Shown: piece by piece, positions 18,741 through 28,437 of the stretch
How positions within the stretch are numbered: position 1 is the stretch's first letter
Layout of the letters: each line of letters starts with the position of its first letter
Source: Paenibacillus vini
GTDB lineage: Bacteria; Bacillota; Bacilli; Paenibacillales; Paenibacillaceae
Assembly (NCBI RefSeq): GCF_018403325.1
Contig: NZ_BOSL01000009.1
Location: 1 to 64,000, forward strand
Direction of reading: 5' to 3'
DNA: 64,000 nt
Made by a program: the position numbers and the translations under genes
Notes under the pieces: generated by a model
What the model saw: only the letters and a program-made list of their open reading frames with translations
What the model was told of the DNA's origin: nothing
The model's database searches: none

Positions 18741-21700
18741 ATGAAAACCAAGAACAACATGGAGCAGGGAACGCACTCGGAAGCTTTGTATCCTTACGAA
18801 GCGTGGCATATCCGGGAAGAGGAATATTCGGAGAAAAACCACCAGAGAAATGAGAGTGTTTTTGCCCTCGGAAACGGTTATATCGGAATGCGCGGCAATT
18901 TTGAAGAAGGGTACCATGGAACGGAGGGCGGCTCGGTTACCGGCACCTATTTGAATGGATTTTATGATTCCGAGCCGATCCATTACCCTGAAGGTGCTTA
19001 CGGATATCCGGCGCGCAACCATGCGATGCTGAATGTGCCTGATGCCAAAATCGTGCGGCTTGAGATTGAAGGATACCCCTTCAGCTTGCAGAGCGGGACC
19101 GCCCACATACACAGCAGGGTGCTGGATATGAAGGGGGGGCAGCTGCATCGGCAGGTGGAATGGGAATCGCCGGCCGGCCATCGGGTCATGATCAGGATCC
19201 GGCGTCTCGTCGCCTTGCAGCGCAAGCATCTGGCTGCGATCTGTTATGAAGTTACGGCGCTCAATTTTGATGGAGAGCTGAGGTTGATCTCGCTGATTAA
19301 CGGAGAGGTCGCGGGAGCGGAAGGAGGTTCTCCGGGCGATCCGAGGGTAGGGGCGCGGCGCCTGGAGCCGAGCCTGCTGCTGGAACAGAGCGGCAGGGAA
19401 GCGGCCGGATGCTGGATGAAGCATCGGACGAGGAACACCGGATTTTCGCTGGTGACGGGAATAAGACACTCCATGGATGCTCCGGGAGAAGTGGAAAATA
19501 GAGTGGTCGCGGATGGTCCACGCAAAGGAATACAGTATGTGTTTCCGCTCGAAACCGGGGGGACGGCGCGGCTCACCAAGTATATTGCTTACCACACCTC
19601 CAAGGACTACCCGGAGGAGGAACTCGTCCCCCGTAACATCAAGGTGCTGACGGACGCAGAGCAAGCGGGTTTTGAGGCGCTAGCTGCTGAACAGCGTGTC
19701 TTTTTGGACCGGTTCTGGAGCCGGGGAGATGTGGAGATTGAAGGCGACCCCGCGCTTCAGCAGGGAATGCGGTTCAATGCCTACGGCTTGCTGCAGTCGG
19801 TGGGGCGGGACGGGGTTACCAATATCGGGGCCAAAGGGCTGACCGGCGAAGGGTACGAGGGGCATTATTTTTGGGATACGGAAATGTACATGCTGCCTTT
19901 CTTTACGTTCACCCAGCCGGAGATTGCCCGGGCATTGCTGGAGTTTCGCTATGTGACACTGGACAAAGCGCGGGAACGCGCGGCGGAGATGTCGCAAAAA
20001 GGGGCGCTATATCCTTGGCGTACGATCGCCGGTGAGGAGAATTCGGCTTATTTTCCGGCGGGAACGGCGCAAGCGCACGTTAATGCGGATATCGCTTACG
20101 GAATTCGGCAGTATGTGCTGGCGACGGGGGATTTGGATTTTCTAGCGGAGAAAGGTGCAGAGATTCTGTTTGAGACGTCCAGGTTCTGGGTCGATCTCGG
20201 TCACTTTAACCCGGCTCGGGGCGGGGCGTTTTGCATCGATGCCGTAACCGGACCGGACGAGTACACGGCCATCGTCAATAACAACGCCTACACGAACCTG
20301 TTGGTCCGGGAACAGTTGAATTATGCCTGCGAAACGGCGGACCTGCTGCGGAAGAGCTATCCGGAGCATTACGCTCGTCTGCAGCGGGAAATCGGACTTA
20401 CGGACACCGAGATGACGGAATGGAAGAGAGCGGCGAATCTTATGTTTGTTCCTTTTGATGAGGAACTCGGGATTTATGCGCAGGACGATACGTTTTTATC
20501 GAAGAAAAAGTGGGATTTTGCGGGCACGCCAGCGGATAAATACCCGCTGTTGCTGCATTACCATCCGCTCGTGATTTACCGCCATCAGGTACTGAAGCAA
20601 GCCGACTTTGTGATGGCGATGTTTTTGCTCGGAGACCGGTTCACTTTGGCCGATAAAATCCGGAATTACCGGTATTACGAGCCGCTGACCACTCATGATT
20701 CCTCCTTATCGCCCTGCATTCATAGTATCGTGTCCGCTGAGATCGGTGATCTGGAGGAGGCTTACAAATATTTTAACCGCACGGTGCGGATGGATTTGGA
20801 CGACGTCAATCGGAATGTAAAAGATGGTCTCCATACCGCCGCGATGGCGGGCTCCTGGATGTCGGTCGTCAACGGATTCGGCGGTCTGAGGCTGTACGGG
20901 GACGGCATCCTTTCGTTTTCGCCTGTACTGCCGCCGCAGTGGAAGAACTGCCGGTTCAAAGTGGCGAACCGCGGCAGATTGCTGGAGGTTTGCATAGGGC
21001 ACGATGAAGTGGCGTACACGCTGCTTGAAGGTGATGCTTTTACAATTCGCCATAAGGGAGAGCTGGTCCATTTGCCGCCCGGGAAGAAAATTGTAATGTC
21101 CCTGGCCGCGCGGCTGGAGGCAGTAATTTTTGACTTGGACGGCGTGGTTACGGACACGGCGGAGTATCATTACCTTGCCTGGAAGGAGCTTGCGGACGAA
21201 CTTGGCATTCCATTTGACCGGAACGTCAATGAGCGGTTAAAGGGCGTTAGCCGGAGCGAATCGCTGGACATCCTGCTGGAGAAAAGCAGCCGTTCCTGGA
21301 CCGCCGCGGAAAAGGAAGACGTCGCTGCGCGGAAAAACGATCGCTACCGCGAGCTGATCGGTCAGCTGACGCCCGGCGATCTGCTGCCGGGCATTGGTGA
21401 GCTGCTGACCGCGTTGCGCGAGCGGGGGATCGCCGTTGGGCTGGCCTCGGCCAGCCACAACGCCCCGCTGATCCTGGAGCGGCTGGACGCCGGCTCCTTG
21501 TTCCAGGCGGTGGCGGACCCTGCGGGCGTCCGCAAGGGCAAGCCGGACCCGGAGATATTTCTCCGGGCGGCGGAGCTCCTCGGCGTACCGCCGGAGAACT
21601 GCGTCGGCGTTGAAGATGCGGCCGCAGGCATCGCGGCGATCAACGCCGCCGGGATGAAGTCGGTCGGCATCGGAAGCGCCGACCGGCTCGGCGAGGCCGA

Positions 21701-21761
21701 CTTGCTGCTCGCGTCGACCGCCGAGCTAAGCGCGGAACAGCTGCTGGCGCTGTTCCGCTAG
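18741..21761 (+). CDS. GH65 disaccharide phosphorylase fused to beta-phosphoglucomutase
   Basis: A 1006-residue bifunctional protein. Residues 1 to about 780 form a GH65 phosphorylase (maltose, trehalose or kojibiose type). The probable general acid is E507 in TGPDEYTAIVNNN, and PAGTAQAHVNADIAYG is also visible. Residues about 793-1006 are a HAD-type beta-phosphoglucomutase: nucleophile D798 and D800 in FDLDGVVTDT, then GLASASHN, KPDPEIF and GVEDAAAGI. The first half would release beta-glucose-1-phosphate by phosphorolysis; the second converts it to glucose-6-phosphate. These are usually separate neighbouring genes, so the fusion is notable. The reading frame is continuous with no stop between the halves. 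The ATG at 18741 follows GGGAGGAG after the permease genes, suggesting the same operon. Confidence 0.93.
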   Translation: MKTKNNMEQGTHSEALYPYEAWHIREEEYSEKNHQRNESVFALGNGYIGMRGNFEEGYHGTEGGSVTGTYLNGFYDSEPIHYPEGAYGYPARNHAMLNVPDAKIVRLEIEGYPFSLQSGTAHIHSRVLDMKGGQLHRQVEWESPAGHRVMIRIRRLVALQRKHLAAICYEVTALNFDGELRLISLINGEVAGAEGGSPGDPRVGARRLEPSLLLEQSGREAAGCWMKHRTRNTGFSLVTGIRHSMDAPGEVENRVVADGPRKGIQYVFPLETGGTARLTKYIAYHTSKDYPEEELVPRNIKVLTDAEQAGFEALAAEQRVFLDRFWSRGDVEIEGDPALQQGMRFNAYGLLQSVGRDGVTNIGAKGLTGEGYEGHYFWDTEMYMLPFFTFTQPEIARALLEFRYVTLDKARERAAEMSQKGALYPWRTIAGEENSAYFPAGTAQAHVNADIAYGIRQYVLATGDLDFLAEKGAEILFETSRFWVDLGHFNPARGGAFCIDAVTGPDEYTAIVNNNAYTNLLVREQLNYACETADLLRKSYPEHYARLQREIGLTDTEMTEWKRAANLMFVPFDEELGIYAQDDTFLSKKKWDFAGTPADKYPLLLHYHPLVIYRHQVLKQADFVMAMFLLGDRFTLADKIRNYRYYEPLTTHDSSLSPCIHSIVSAEIGDLEEAYKYFNRTVRMDLDDVNRNVKDGLHTAAMAGSWMSVVNGFGGLRLYGDGILSFSPVLPPQWKNCRFKVANRGRLLEVCIGHDEVAYTLLEGDAFTIRHKGELVHLPPGKKIVMSLAARLEAVIFDLDGVVTDTAEYHYLAWKELADELGIPFDRNVNERLKGVSRSESLDILLEKSSRSWTAAEKEDVAARKNDRYRELIGQLTPGDLLPGIGELLTALRERGIAVGLASASHNAPLILERLDAGSLFQAVADPAGVRKGKPDPEIFLRAAELLGVPPENCVGVEDAAAGIAAINAAGMKSVGIGSADRLGEADLLLASTAELSAEQLLALFR

Positions 21762-21769
21762 CCTGGCAC

Positions 21770-21798
21770 GCGTGCTGCGACCTTGCAGCGCAGCACGC
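21770..21798 (+). other. Hairpin just after the GH65-PGM gene
   Basis: GCGTGCTGCG (21770-21779) pairs exactly with CGCAGCACGC (21789-21798) across a 9-base loop, starting 9 bases after the stop codon. No T run follows, so it is more likely an mRNA 3'-end stabiliser than a terminator. Confidence 0.55.
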
Positions 21799-21840
21799 CG
21801 AGGGAACCCTTGCGCAGCTGCCAGTCCGGCTCGCATCACT

Positions 21841-21890
21841 TCAAAGGCCGCTTCGTCCGACAAGTTGTCGGCTGACGAAGCGGCCTTTGA
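21841..21890. terminator. Strong hairpin, probable bidirectional terminator
   Basis: A perfect 17-bp inverted repeat, 21841-21857 against 21874-21890 (core GGCCGCTTCGTC / GACGAAGCGGCC), sits between convergent genes. T runs are short (TTTGACTTT), so termination strength is uncertain. Confidence 0.7.
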
Positions 21891-21934
21891 CTTTGACTTC
21901 GCTGAGCGCGAAATTTTGCGCTTCACAGGATAAT

Positions 21935-22119
21935 TAACTGTAAAACCTACAGTTAAATTGTGCTTTAAATCGATTTTTTAAGAATTAGCTGTAAAACATA
22001 CATCTAATCAGACCGATTTCTCCCGATTCGTCAAATTGGTCCCGAAATAGCTGCAGTTTTTCCAGTTAAATCGTGCAACAATGCCTTATTCGATAAATTA
22101 ACTGTAGTTTTTCCAGTTA
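21935..22119. repeat. Tetra-palindrome intergenic element, family C
   Basis: Four 21-bp imperfect palindromes based on TAACTGTA-N5-TACAGTTA lie at 21935-21955, 21986-22006, 22048-22068 and 22099-22119. Start-to-start distances are 51, 62 and 51 bp, matching family A although the palindrome sequence is unrelated. Units 3 and 4 (TTTTTCCAGTTA) are inverted relative to units 1 and 2. It lies between convergent genes. Confidence 0.8.
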
Positions 22120-22139
22120 ATTTTACCATCCGGGCGCTA

Positions 22140-22430
22140 ATAGATTTACTCTTAGTTAAAGTTACTTCCACTCCCCAGCAACCCGCATCCATCCACCTCA
22201 CCCGAGCGACACCGCCGAACAAGTAACTAGTGCTCTGATGCTTCTATGCACCCGAGCTCACACGAGCTGCACCGCCAAACAAGTAACTATCACCTCTGAG
22301 CTTAAGCTACTCCCACTACCCGCAGTCCCATCCATCCAACACACCCAGCCTCGCCGAACAACCCAACCCTACTCAGAGCCCGGCCCTATTCGTCCAGCCC
22401 CCTAATTACTTCGTCCTCTCGCACCTCACC
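22140..22430. repeat. Degenerate C-rich repeats beside family C element
   Basis: Two imperfect copies of a roughly 40-bp unit occur at about 22195-22235 and 22253-22293, sharing CACCGCCRAACAAGTAACTA. The motif CAAGTAACTAG occurs again near 38670. No gene is credible here. Confidence 0.45.
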
Positions 22431-22440
22431 GCTCCTCCCC

Positions 22441-23559
22441 TTAGGGAGCGGAGCTATTGATGACCACCTTGCCGGTATCGGTGAAAGGGGGGACGGTTTC
22501 GCCCCGGGCCGCTTGCAGGAGATGGTCGATCAGGAGTCGGCCCCAGCTTTCCTCGTTCTGAGAGAGAACCGAGGTGATCTGGCCGTTGCGCAGGCTCTCT
22601 TTCATTTCGGGCGTCATGTTGAAGGCGGCGGCGTAGCGGTTCAGGCCTTTGGCTTTCCAGACCAGGACCGAATTGGAGCTGGAGATGAGGTCTACGGATA
22701 CCAAGGCATCAAAATGCGGATGAGCATCAATCATGGCTTCAAGGTCGGTTAGCGCTTTGTCGCTGTCGCCTTCGTTATGCCGGACTTCAAGCACTTGAAT
22801 GCGGGTTTCGTCACGCAGATAATCCAGAAGTCCTTGAAGGCGCCTCTGATGAAGCTCCATCCGCTGCACGCCGGATTCCACCAGAATCATGCCCTTGTTT
22901 TTTGTCATTTGCTTGATGATTTTGCCCATTTGAACCCCGGCATCGACGTTATCCGTACCGATGTAGGATGACCGCTTGCTGTTCGGTACGTCCGATTCGA
23001 AGCAGATGACGGGGATACCGGCTTGAACCGCCTTATCGATCACAGGGCCCAGCGCTGATGAATCGATAGGCGAGATGGCGATAGCGTCCACTTTTTGCTG
23101 GATCATCGTCTCCATCATATGGATTTGCTGCTCCAGGTTTACGACTTCCGGCGCTTTGACGACCAGCCGGACCCTCTCCGGGGAAGCGGCTTCTTCCGTC
23201 AAGCGGGTGATCTCTTCATAAAAAGGATGCGCCATCGGGTAAATGATGCCGAAGGTATATAGCGGCGTCTGGTCCATGGACGCTTCCGAAGGAGACTCGG
23301 ATAAGCGAGCCGAGTTGGCGGCCGGAGTGGCGACTGATCCTGGGAGGCCTTTAGAAGATAACCTTAACTCCGTTTCCGAAGTTATGCCTCCTCCTGTCCC
23401 AGAGCCTCCACCAGAAGAACCCGACGTATGCATCGTTATCTGCTTCCCTTCGGAAGCAGACTGCCCTTGGCATCCAGCCAACGCTATCGTCAATGCGACG
23501 ATCAGTCCCAAAGCCAAGCCAAATAACTTGAAATTACGCAAAAAACGAAGCGCGTTCAT
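22441..23559 (-). CDS. Sugar-binding lipoprotein, sensor component of a three-component system
   Basis: A 372-residue lipoprotein (lipobox LAGC, Cys30) with a Gly/Ser-rich linker and a periplasmic-binding-protein type 1 fold (FGIIYPMAHPFYEEITRLTEEAA, DAIAISPIDSSALGPVIDKAVQAGIPVICFESD). It overlaps the upstream response-regulator gene by 26 bases (stop 23534, start 23559, with GGAGAG as ribosome site). It is not beside a permease on its own strand but is in an operon with a kinase and a regulator. This matches the arrangement known for Geobacillus AraP-AraS-AraT, where a binding protein presents the sugar to the kinase. Confidence 0.85.
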   Translation of the reverse strand: MNALRFLRNFKLFGLALGLIVALTIALAGCQGQSASEGKQITMHTSGSSGGGSGTGGGITSETELRLSSKGLPGSVATPAANSARLSESPSEASMDQTPLYTFGIIYPMAHPFYEEITRLTEEAASPERVRLVVKAPEVVNLEQQIHMMETMIQQKVDAIAISPIDSSALGPVIDKAVQAGIPVICFESDVPNSKRSSYIGTDNVDAGVQMGKIIKQMTKNKGMILVESGVQRMELHQRRLQGLLDYLRDETRIQVLEVRHNEGDSDKALTDLEAMIDAHPHFDALVSVDLISSSNSVLVWKAKGLNRYAAAFNMTPEMKESLRNGQITSVLSQNEESWGRLLIDHLLQAARGETVPPFTDTGKVVINSSAP

Positions 23560-25180
23560 CTTGCTCTCCTTCCGCCAGACCGAAAGACACCGCGGCCGTA
23601 GACGATGCGCCTTGCTTGCGGAATTCCGTCGTCGTCATCCCGGTGACCCGCTTGAACAGGTTGGAAAAATAATGCGGATCGCTATAACCGACCTGAAAGG
23701 CAATTTCATAGGTTTTGGCTTGAGTAGATTGAAGCAGCTCCATCGCTTTATTGATGCGTGTCTGCGTCAGGAACTCGATAAACGTCTGTCCCGTTTCCTG
23801 ACTGAATATTTTGCTGAGATGGCTGGGACTCATGTTGATGGATTCAGCGGCATCCTGCAGTGAAATATGGTCCTTATCGTAATTGGACGTAATGTATTCC
23901 TTAACCCGGAGCAGCAGATGAGCATAGCGGTCGGAAGAATGAGAACGCCAATGCCAGAATTGCTCTACCAGCCGGATTAAATAATGACAAGCCTCACCCC
24001 AGTTGCGGATCGATTCGATCGATTGCTGAAAATCAACAAGCCGTTGTCCGTCAGCTTCAGATCCCCGGTACCATTCCTCGGCGGTTTTAAATACCTCGAG
24101 CGTAAGATCGTTTAATAGATAATAGCCGGTGAGCGAAGCGTTCCAGTCGATCGGAGCAAGCGCGGAAGCAAACTCGGGAATGAATGATTCCAACTGACGG
24201 GGAGTTCCGATTTTGAGAAACCGGATAAACGCCTGACGGTCTAGGAAAATGCTGTGATGGATCGAACTCCGGGTCGCTTCCAGCAAATTCTTCCGATTTT
24301 GCCGTGAGAGGCGCTGCCAGTGAAGACCTTCCTCCGCCTCCAGAAAAGAAAGATGAATCCCCTGAAGGCGCTCTTGCGCCGATCCGATTCCAAGGGATAT
24401 CTCACAGTAATGAGACTCTGTCTCAAGCTTGTTCTGCATCTCCCGGAATGGCCGCAGGAAAAGCTCCAACGTTTCCTTGTTGTCGCCTTTTACGATCCAG
24501 ACCGTCTTCGTGAGACTGGAGCGGTATTCCAAAATTTGCTCGCGTCCGTCTTCGACATACTGTTTCAGCGCCGATAAAGGGACATCCAGATCATGACTAT
24601 TCTCCGGGGAAAGACGCAGATCCATAAGGACGACGGCATACCAGCGTGCCACCAGCCGGAGGGATAAGGCCTCCGCGGTTTGGATCGCCTCCGTCGTTGA
24701 CAGCAGCCCCCCGCACAAATCGTTAAGCAGCTTTTGCCGGGAAAGTTCGGTTTTCTCGTGCTCCCGCTGCATCAGGCCCGCCAACTGTTCTTTTTCGCTT
24801 CGTTCCTTGTCGATTTTGTCGCTAACCCGGCGAAGCAGCCTCATCAGATCCGAGGAGCTGATCGGTTTGAGACAATATTCCACGACACCCATGCTGAGCG
24901 CCTTCCTTGCATATTCAAACTCCCCGTGCCCGCTTAAAATAATGATTTTCACGTCGGGCATCCTGCTGCGTACGATTTTGCTCAACTCAAGCCCGTTCAT
25001 GAACGGCATCTTGATATCCGTGATCAGAATATCGGGCTGCATCTGCTCGATCATCGGAAGGGCCACTTCGCCGTCAGAGGCGTCTCCCAAATACTGAAAC
25101 CCTTCCCGTTCCCAATGAATGCAGTCCCGAATCGTTTCTCTGATGAGAATTTCATCGTCGACGAGCAGTACTTTCTTCAT
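23534..25180 (-). CDS. YesN-like response regulator with AraC DNA-binding domain
   Basis: A 548-residue regulator. The receiver domain (1-125) has D8/D9 and phospho-acceptor D55 (ILITDIKMP). A long middle region (about 130-430) has weak coiled-coil character near 120-145. The C-terminal AraC/XylS double HTH (about 435-535) has LQDAAESINMSPSHLSKIFSQ and AFQVGYSDPHYFSNLFKR. It is coupled to the kinase gene (3 bases between). It should activate the divergent ytf-type importer. Confidence 0.93.
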   Translation of the reverse strand: MKKVLLVDDEILIRETIRDCIHWEREGFQYLGDASDGEVALPMIEQMQPDILITDIKMPFMNGLELSKIVRSRMPDVKIIILSGHGEFEYARKALSMGVVEYCLKPISSSDLMRLLRRVSDKIDKERSEKEQLAGLMQREHEKTELSRQKLLNDLCGGLLSTTEAIQTAEALSLRLVARWYAVVLMDLRLSPENSHDLDVPLSALKQYVEDGREQILEYRSSLTKTVWIVKGDNKETLELFLRPFREMQNKLETESHYCEISLGIGSAQERLQGIHLSFLEAEEGLHWQRLSRQNRKNLLEATRSSIHHSIFLDRQAFIRFLKIGTPRQLESFIPEFASALAPIDWNASLTGYYLLNDLTLEVFKTAEEWYRGSEADGQRLVDFQQSIESIRNWGEACHYLIRLVEQFWHWRSHSSDRYAHLLLRVKEYITSNYDKDHISLQDAAESINMSPSHLSKIFSQETGQTFIEFLTQTRINKAMELLQSTQAKTYEIAFQVGYSDPHYFSNLFKRVTGMTTTEFRKQGASSTAAVSFGLAEGEQDERASFFA

Positions 25181-25183
25181 CCG

Positions 25184-26983
25184 TTAATCCCCCGCTTTCA
25201 TCGGAATTGAAATGGTTACGATCGTACCCTCTTGCGGAACGCTGTCGATCCGCACCCCGTATTGATCTCCGTAAAAAAGCTTGATCCGCTGATGCACATT
25301 ATGGAGCCCGAATCCGCCCGACACCTCTTCTCCGGTTTCCGCAGGCATCCGGCGGTTAAGCAAATTGCGCTGCAGCTGCTCCAATTTCTCGGGTGTCATT
25401 CCGCAGCCATTGTCCCGGACTGTGAGCAGGAGCTCGTTCGTTTCCGTCTTCCTGGCGCTGACCTTGATCAGTCCTTTGCCGCGTTTGTTTTTGATACCGT
25501 GGTAAAGCGCATTTTCTACGATTGGCTGTAGCGTCATTTTGAGGACAGAACAAGACCGTAGCTCCGGGTCCGTTTCGATTTCATAATCGAGAATGTCGCG
25601 GTACCTCATTTGCTGGATGACCAGATAGCTATGCACATGCTCGATTTCTTTTTCCAGCGTGATCCAGTCCCGTCCTTTGCTGAGGCTGATCCGGAACAGC
25701 CGGGAGAGCGATTCCACGAGGGTGATGACCCGGTCGTTTTTTCCCGCTTCCGCCATCCAGAGAATCGAATCCAGCGTATTGTAAAGAAAATGAGGGTTGA
25801 TTTGGGCTTGCAGCGCCCGTAGCTCCGCCTTTTTGATTTCCTCCTGCTCCCGTATGTTTTGTTCGAGCAGGCTTTTTATTTTTCCAAGCATAATGTTGAA
25901 GCTTCGTCCCAGATCGGCGATTTCATCCTTGCCCGACGGCGTGACCTTCGATTCGAGAAAACCGGACGCCGCAAGCTTCATTTTATTCTTCAGGAGCTTC
26001 AGCGGACGAGTGAGCCGGGAGGATATGAAGAAATGCAGCGATACGGCAAAAAGAATGCTGAGCGCCACACTGACGATAATGAGCTGACGGATCGAATCGG
26101 CCTCTTTGACGATTTCTTGCAAAGGAACCTGACCGATGATTTTCCATCCGGTGGCTTGTGAGGAAGAAGCGAAAATGAACTTCGGGACGCCCTTCGATTT
26201 ATCGACGTAACTGCTCAAAGTGCCGGAGGCCAAGGAGGCGAGCATGTCGCTATCCGGAAGAATGTTGTCCCGGTCCAGCCGGGAAGGGGTGAATATCGGA
26301 CGGCCGCTGGCATCGATTACATAAAAAAATCCCGTTTCGCCAATGATCACCTCGTCGCAAAACCGGCCCACCTCGGAATCGTCCAAGTCAATAATGATAA
26401 AGCCGATTACCTCATGCGTAATCCTTTGTTTTACGGCAGCCATAATGGAGATCCCCGGCTTTTCCTGCAAACCGTCCACCCGGTCCAGCGGCTGAGAGTC
26501 AAGCGGAGGAATGTTGAGCACGGAATCAGGGTGGTTGATCAAATAGGTGAAGTGAGGATTGCGCAGCGGATTTTTGTCGAGTTGGAAGACGCCGCGCCGT
26601 TCGCTGATGCCCCGTCCGTACAAATTGATCATCGTAATGTTGAGAACGCTCTCATATTTGTAGGTTTGGCGGTACGAATCTATCGTTCTCAAAATCTCTT
26701 TGGCATCTTCATAGGTATCATTTTGCGAATATAGAAAATGGAGCACTCTCGGGTGACTCCCGAGTTCCAGCAATTTGCCGCTGTCGATGAACAGGGTTTC
26801 CAGGTTTTGAGCCAGCTGGTCTGCGGTGAGCACGGCGCTGGCTTTACTATTTTCATAAACGGTATTGTACGATTTCTGATAAGAAACCAACCCGATTCCA
26901 ATTAACGGGATGACGGTTAAGCACAGGAACATCATCAACAGCTTGGCGCGCAGGCTGGAGGAGATCCAGTTGATCAGTTTCAT
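25184..26983 (-). CDS. YesM-like sensor histidine kinase
   Basis: A 599-residue kinase with TM1 at about 13-35, a large extracellular Cache-like domain (about 40-290), TM2 at about 295-316 and HAMP. The His_kinase region has NPHFLYNTLDSILWMAE (phospho-acceptor His), then an HATPase_c domain with DNGCGMT and GFGLHNVHQRI. I chose the ATG at 26983 (AAAGG about 11 bases upstream) because residues encoded further out are basic, unlike a membrane protein start. It is the first gene of the three-gene sensor operon on the minus strand. Confidence 0.92.
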   Translation of the reverse strand: MKLINWISSSLRAKLLMMFLCLTVIPLIGIGLVSYQKSYNTVYENSKASAVLTADQLAQNLETLFIDSGKLLELGSHPRVLHFLYSQNDTYEDAKEILRTIDSYRQTYKYESVLNITMINLYGRGISERRGVFQLDKNPLRNPHFTYLINHPDSVLNIPPLDSQPLDRVDGLQEKPGISIMAAVKQRITHEVIGFIIIDLDDSEVGRFCDEVIIGETGFFYVIDASGRPIFTPSRLDRDNILPDSDMLASLASGTLSSYVDKSKGVPKFIFASSSQATGWKIIGQVPLQEIVKEADSIRQLIIVSVALSILFAVSLHFFISSRLTRPLKLLKNKMKLAASGFLESKVTPSGKDEIADLGRSFNIMLGKIKSLLEQNIREQEEIKKAELRALQAQINPHFLYNTLDSILWMAEAGKNDRVITLVESLSRLFRISLSKGRDWITLEKEIEHVHSYLVIQQMRYRDILDYEIETDPELRSCSVLKMTLQPIVENALYHGIKNKRGKGLIKVSARKTETNELLLTVRDNGCGMTPEKLEQLQRNLLNRRMPAETGEEVSGGFGLHNVHQRIKLFYGDQYGVRIDSVPQEGTIVTISIPMKAGD

Positions 26984-27048
26984 CGGACGTCTGCCTTTCG
27001 AAGGAGGATGTCGGCATCGGCAATGCAAAACCTTCTCTTTTGTTCCAA

Positions 27049-27077
27049 ATTATGAAGGATCGCCTATGAAAACGCAA
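27049..27077 (-). promoter_or_regulatory. Candidate promoter of the three-component sensor operon
   Basis: On the minus strand, TTGCGT (27072-27077) and CATAAT (27049-27054) are 17 bp apart, about 65 bases upstream of the kinase start. On the other strand of this gap a TATAAT (27205-27210) precedes the ytfQ-like gene but lacks a good -35 box, as expected for an activator-dependent promoter. Confidence 0.5.
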
Positions 27078-27256
27078 TCATTAATAAAAAATTGAACTAT
27101 TGGCGCAAAAAAACAAACCAAGATCATGTTCTGTAAGAAAATCCGCCCAAAAAAGGCCATCGACAAGCGATGAAACTCCGTATCCTCCTAAATTGGAAGC
27201 GTTTTATAATCGAGTCACGCCAGGCTATGGTGAACCAAAAAAGGGGAGGAAACAAG

Positions 27257-28315
27257 ATGAATTCATTTAGAAGATCGGGCCTGATCCTGGCCGCTTCATT
27301 GATGCTGCTGTTCTCGGCAGCTTGCGGCGGGGGGAACGGGGCTGGAGGAAATGACAAGGAGCCTGCAAACGGGGGAAATCAGGTAAAGCAAACCAATGCG
27401 GAGAGCAATGGGGAGCAAAAGGATACGTCATCCAATAAGAAAATCACGCTCGGATTCTCGCAGGTAGGAGCCGAAAGCGGCTGGAGAACGGCCAACACGA
27501 AATCGGTCCAGGATTCGGCCAAAGAAGCCGGATTTGACCTGAAATTCTCCGACGCGCAGCAAAAGCAAGAGAACCAGATCAAAGCCCTTCGTACATTCAT
27601 TCAGCAAAAAGTGGATGTCATCGCCTTTTCTCCGGTCGTGGAGTCCGGTTGGGACACCGTGTTGAAAGAAGCGAAGGATGCGGGCATCCCGGTCATTTTG
27701 ACCGACCGTGCCGTAGATTCGGCCGACACCTCGCTGTATGAAACGTTCATCGGTTCCGACTTCGTTGAAGAAGGACGCCGTGCCGGCCAATGGCTAGTGG
27801 ATCAATATAAGGATTCCACGGAAGAAATTAATATCGTTGAACTGCAAGGGACGACAGGGTCCGCGCCAGCCATCGACCGGCAAAAGGGCTTTGCCGAGGT
27901 GATTGCGTCGAATCCGAATCTGAAGGTGATCGCATCGCAAACCGGCGATTTCACTCGGGCCAAAGGTAAAGAAGTTATGCAGGCGTTCCTGAAGGCTAAT
28001 AAGAAGATCGACGTGCTGTATGCACATAACGACGACATGGGTCTTGGAGCGATTCAGGCCATTGAAGCGGCCGGACTTAAGCCGGGCGTAGACATCAAGA
28101 TTATTACTGTCGATGGAGTAAAAGACGGATTCGTTGCAGCCAGCGAAGGCAAAATCAATTTTATCGTGGAATGTAATCCGCTGCTCGGTCCGCAATTGAT
28201 GCAAGCGGTGCAGGATGTGGTTGACGGCAAGGAAGTGGAGAAGCGGATCGTTACGGAAGAAGGCGTATTTACTTCCGAGGATGCGAAACGGGAACTGCCG
28301 AATCGCCAATATTAA
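27257..28315 (+). CDS. ytfQ: YtfQ-like furanose-binding lipoprotein
   Basis: A 352-residue lipoprotein (Cys23 after LFSAA). The mature fold closely follows E. coli YtfQ as I remember it: GFSQVGAESGWR, QQKQENQIKALRTFIQQKVDVIAFSPVVESGWD, VELQGTTGSAPAIDRQKGFAE, YAHNDDMGLGAIQAIEAAGLKPG. YtfQ binds galactofuranose (and arabinofuranose weakly). Start ATG 27257 follows GGGGAGGAAACAAG. It is first in a ytfQ-ytfR-ytfT-yjfF-ordered operon and divergent from its likely sensor system. The exact sugar is inferred. Confidence 0.85.
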   Translation: MNSFRRSGLILAASLMLLFSAACGGGNGAGGNDKEPANGGNQVKQTNAESNGEQKDTSSNKKITLGFSQVGAESGWRTANTKSVQDSAKEAGFDLKFSDAQQKQENQIKALRTFIQQKVDVIAFSPVVESGWDTVLKEAKDAGIPVILTDRAVDSADTSLYETFIGSDFVEEGRRAGQWLVDQYKDSTEEINIVELQGTTGSAPAIDRQKGFAEVIASNPNLKVIASQTGDFTRAKGKEVMQAFLKANKKIDVLYAHNDDMGLGAIQAIEAAGLKPGVDIKIITVDGVKDGFVAASEGKINFIVECNPLLGPQLMQAVQDVVDGKEVEKRIVTEEGVFTSEDAKRELPNRQY

Positions 28316-28370
28316 GAAATTGTTTGTTCGAAATGGTTCTGCATTAAGATATGGCAAGTAACAGGAGGAG

Positions 28371-28410
28371 GGCAGCTTCGCGCGGGCGTTTGGGCTTCGC
28401 CGGGGCTGCC
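28371..28410 (+). other. Intercistronic hairpin after the binding-protein gene
   Basis: GGCAGC (28371-28376) pairs with GCTGCC (28405-28410), with further GC pairing inside. There is no T run. Such hairpins behind binding-protein genes commonly protect their mRNA and raise their dose over the membrane parts. AGGAGGAGGG just before it is not followed by a start codon in a gene I can support. Confidence 0.5.
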
Positions 28411-28437
28411 TGTTCTCTTGGAGGGGAGAAGAGCAGA

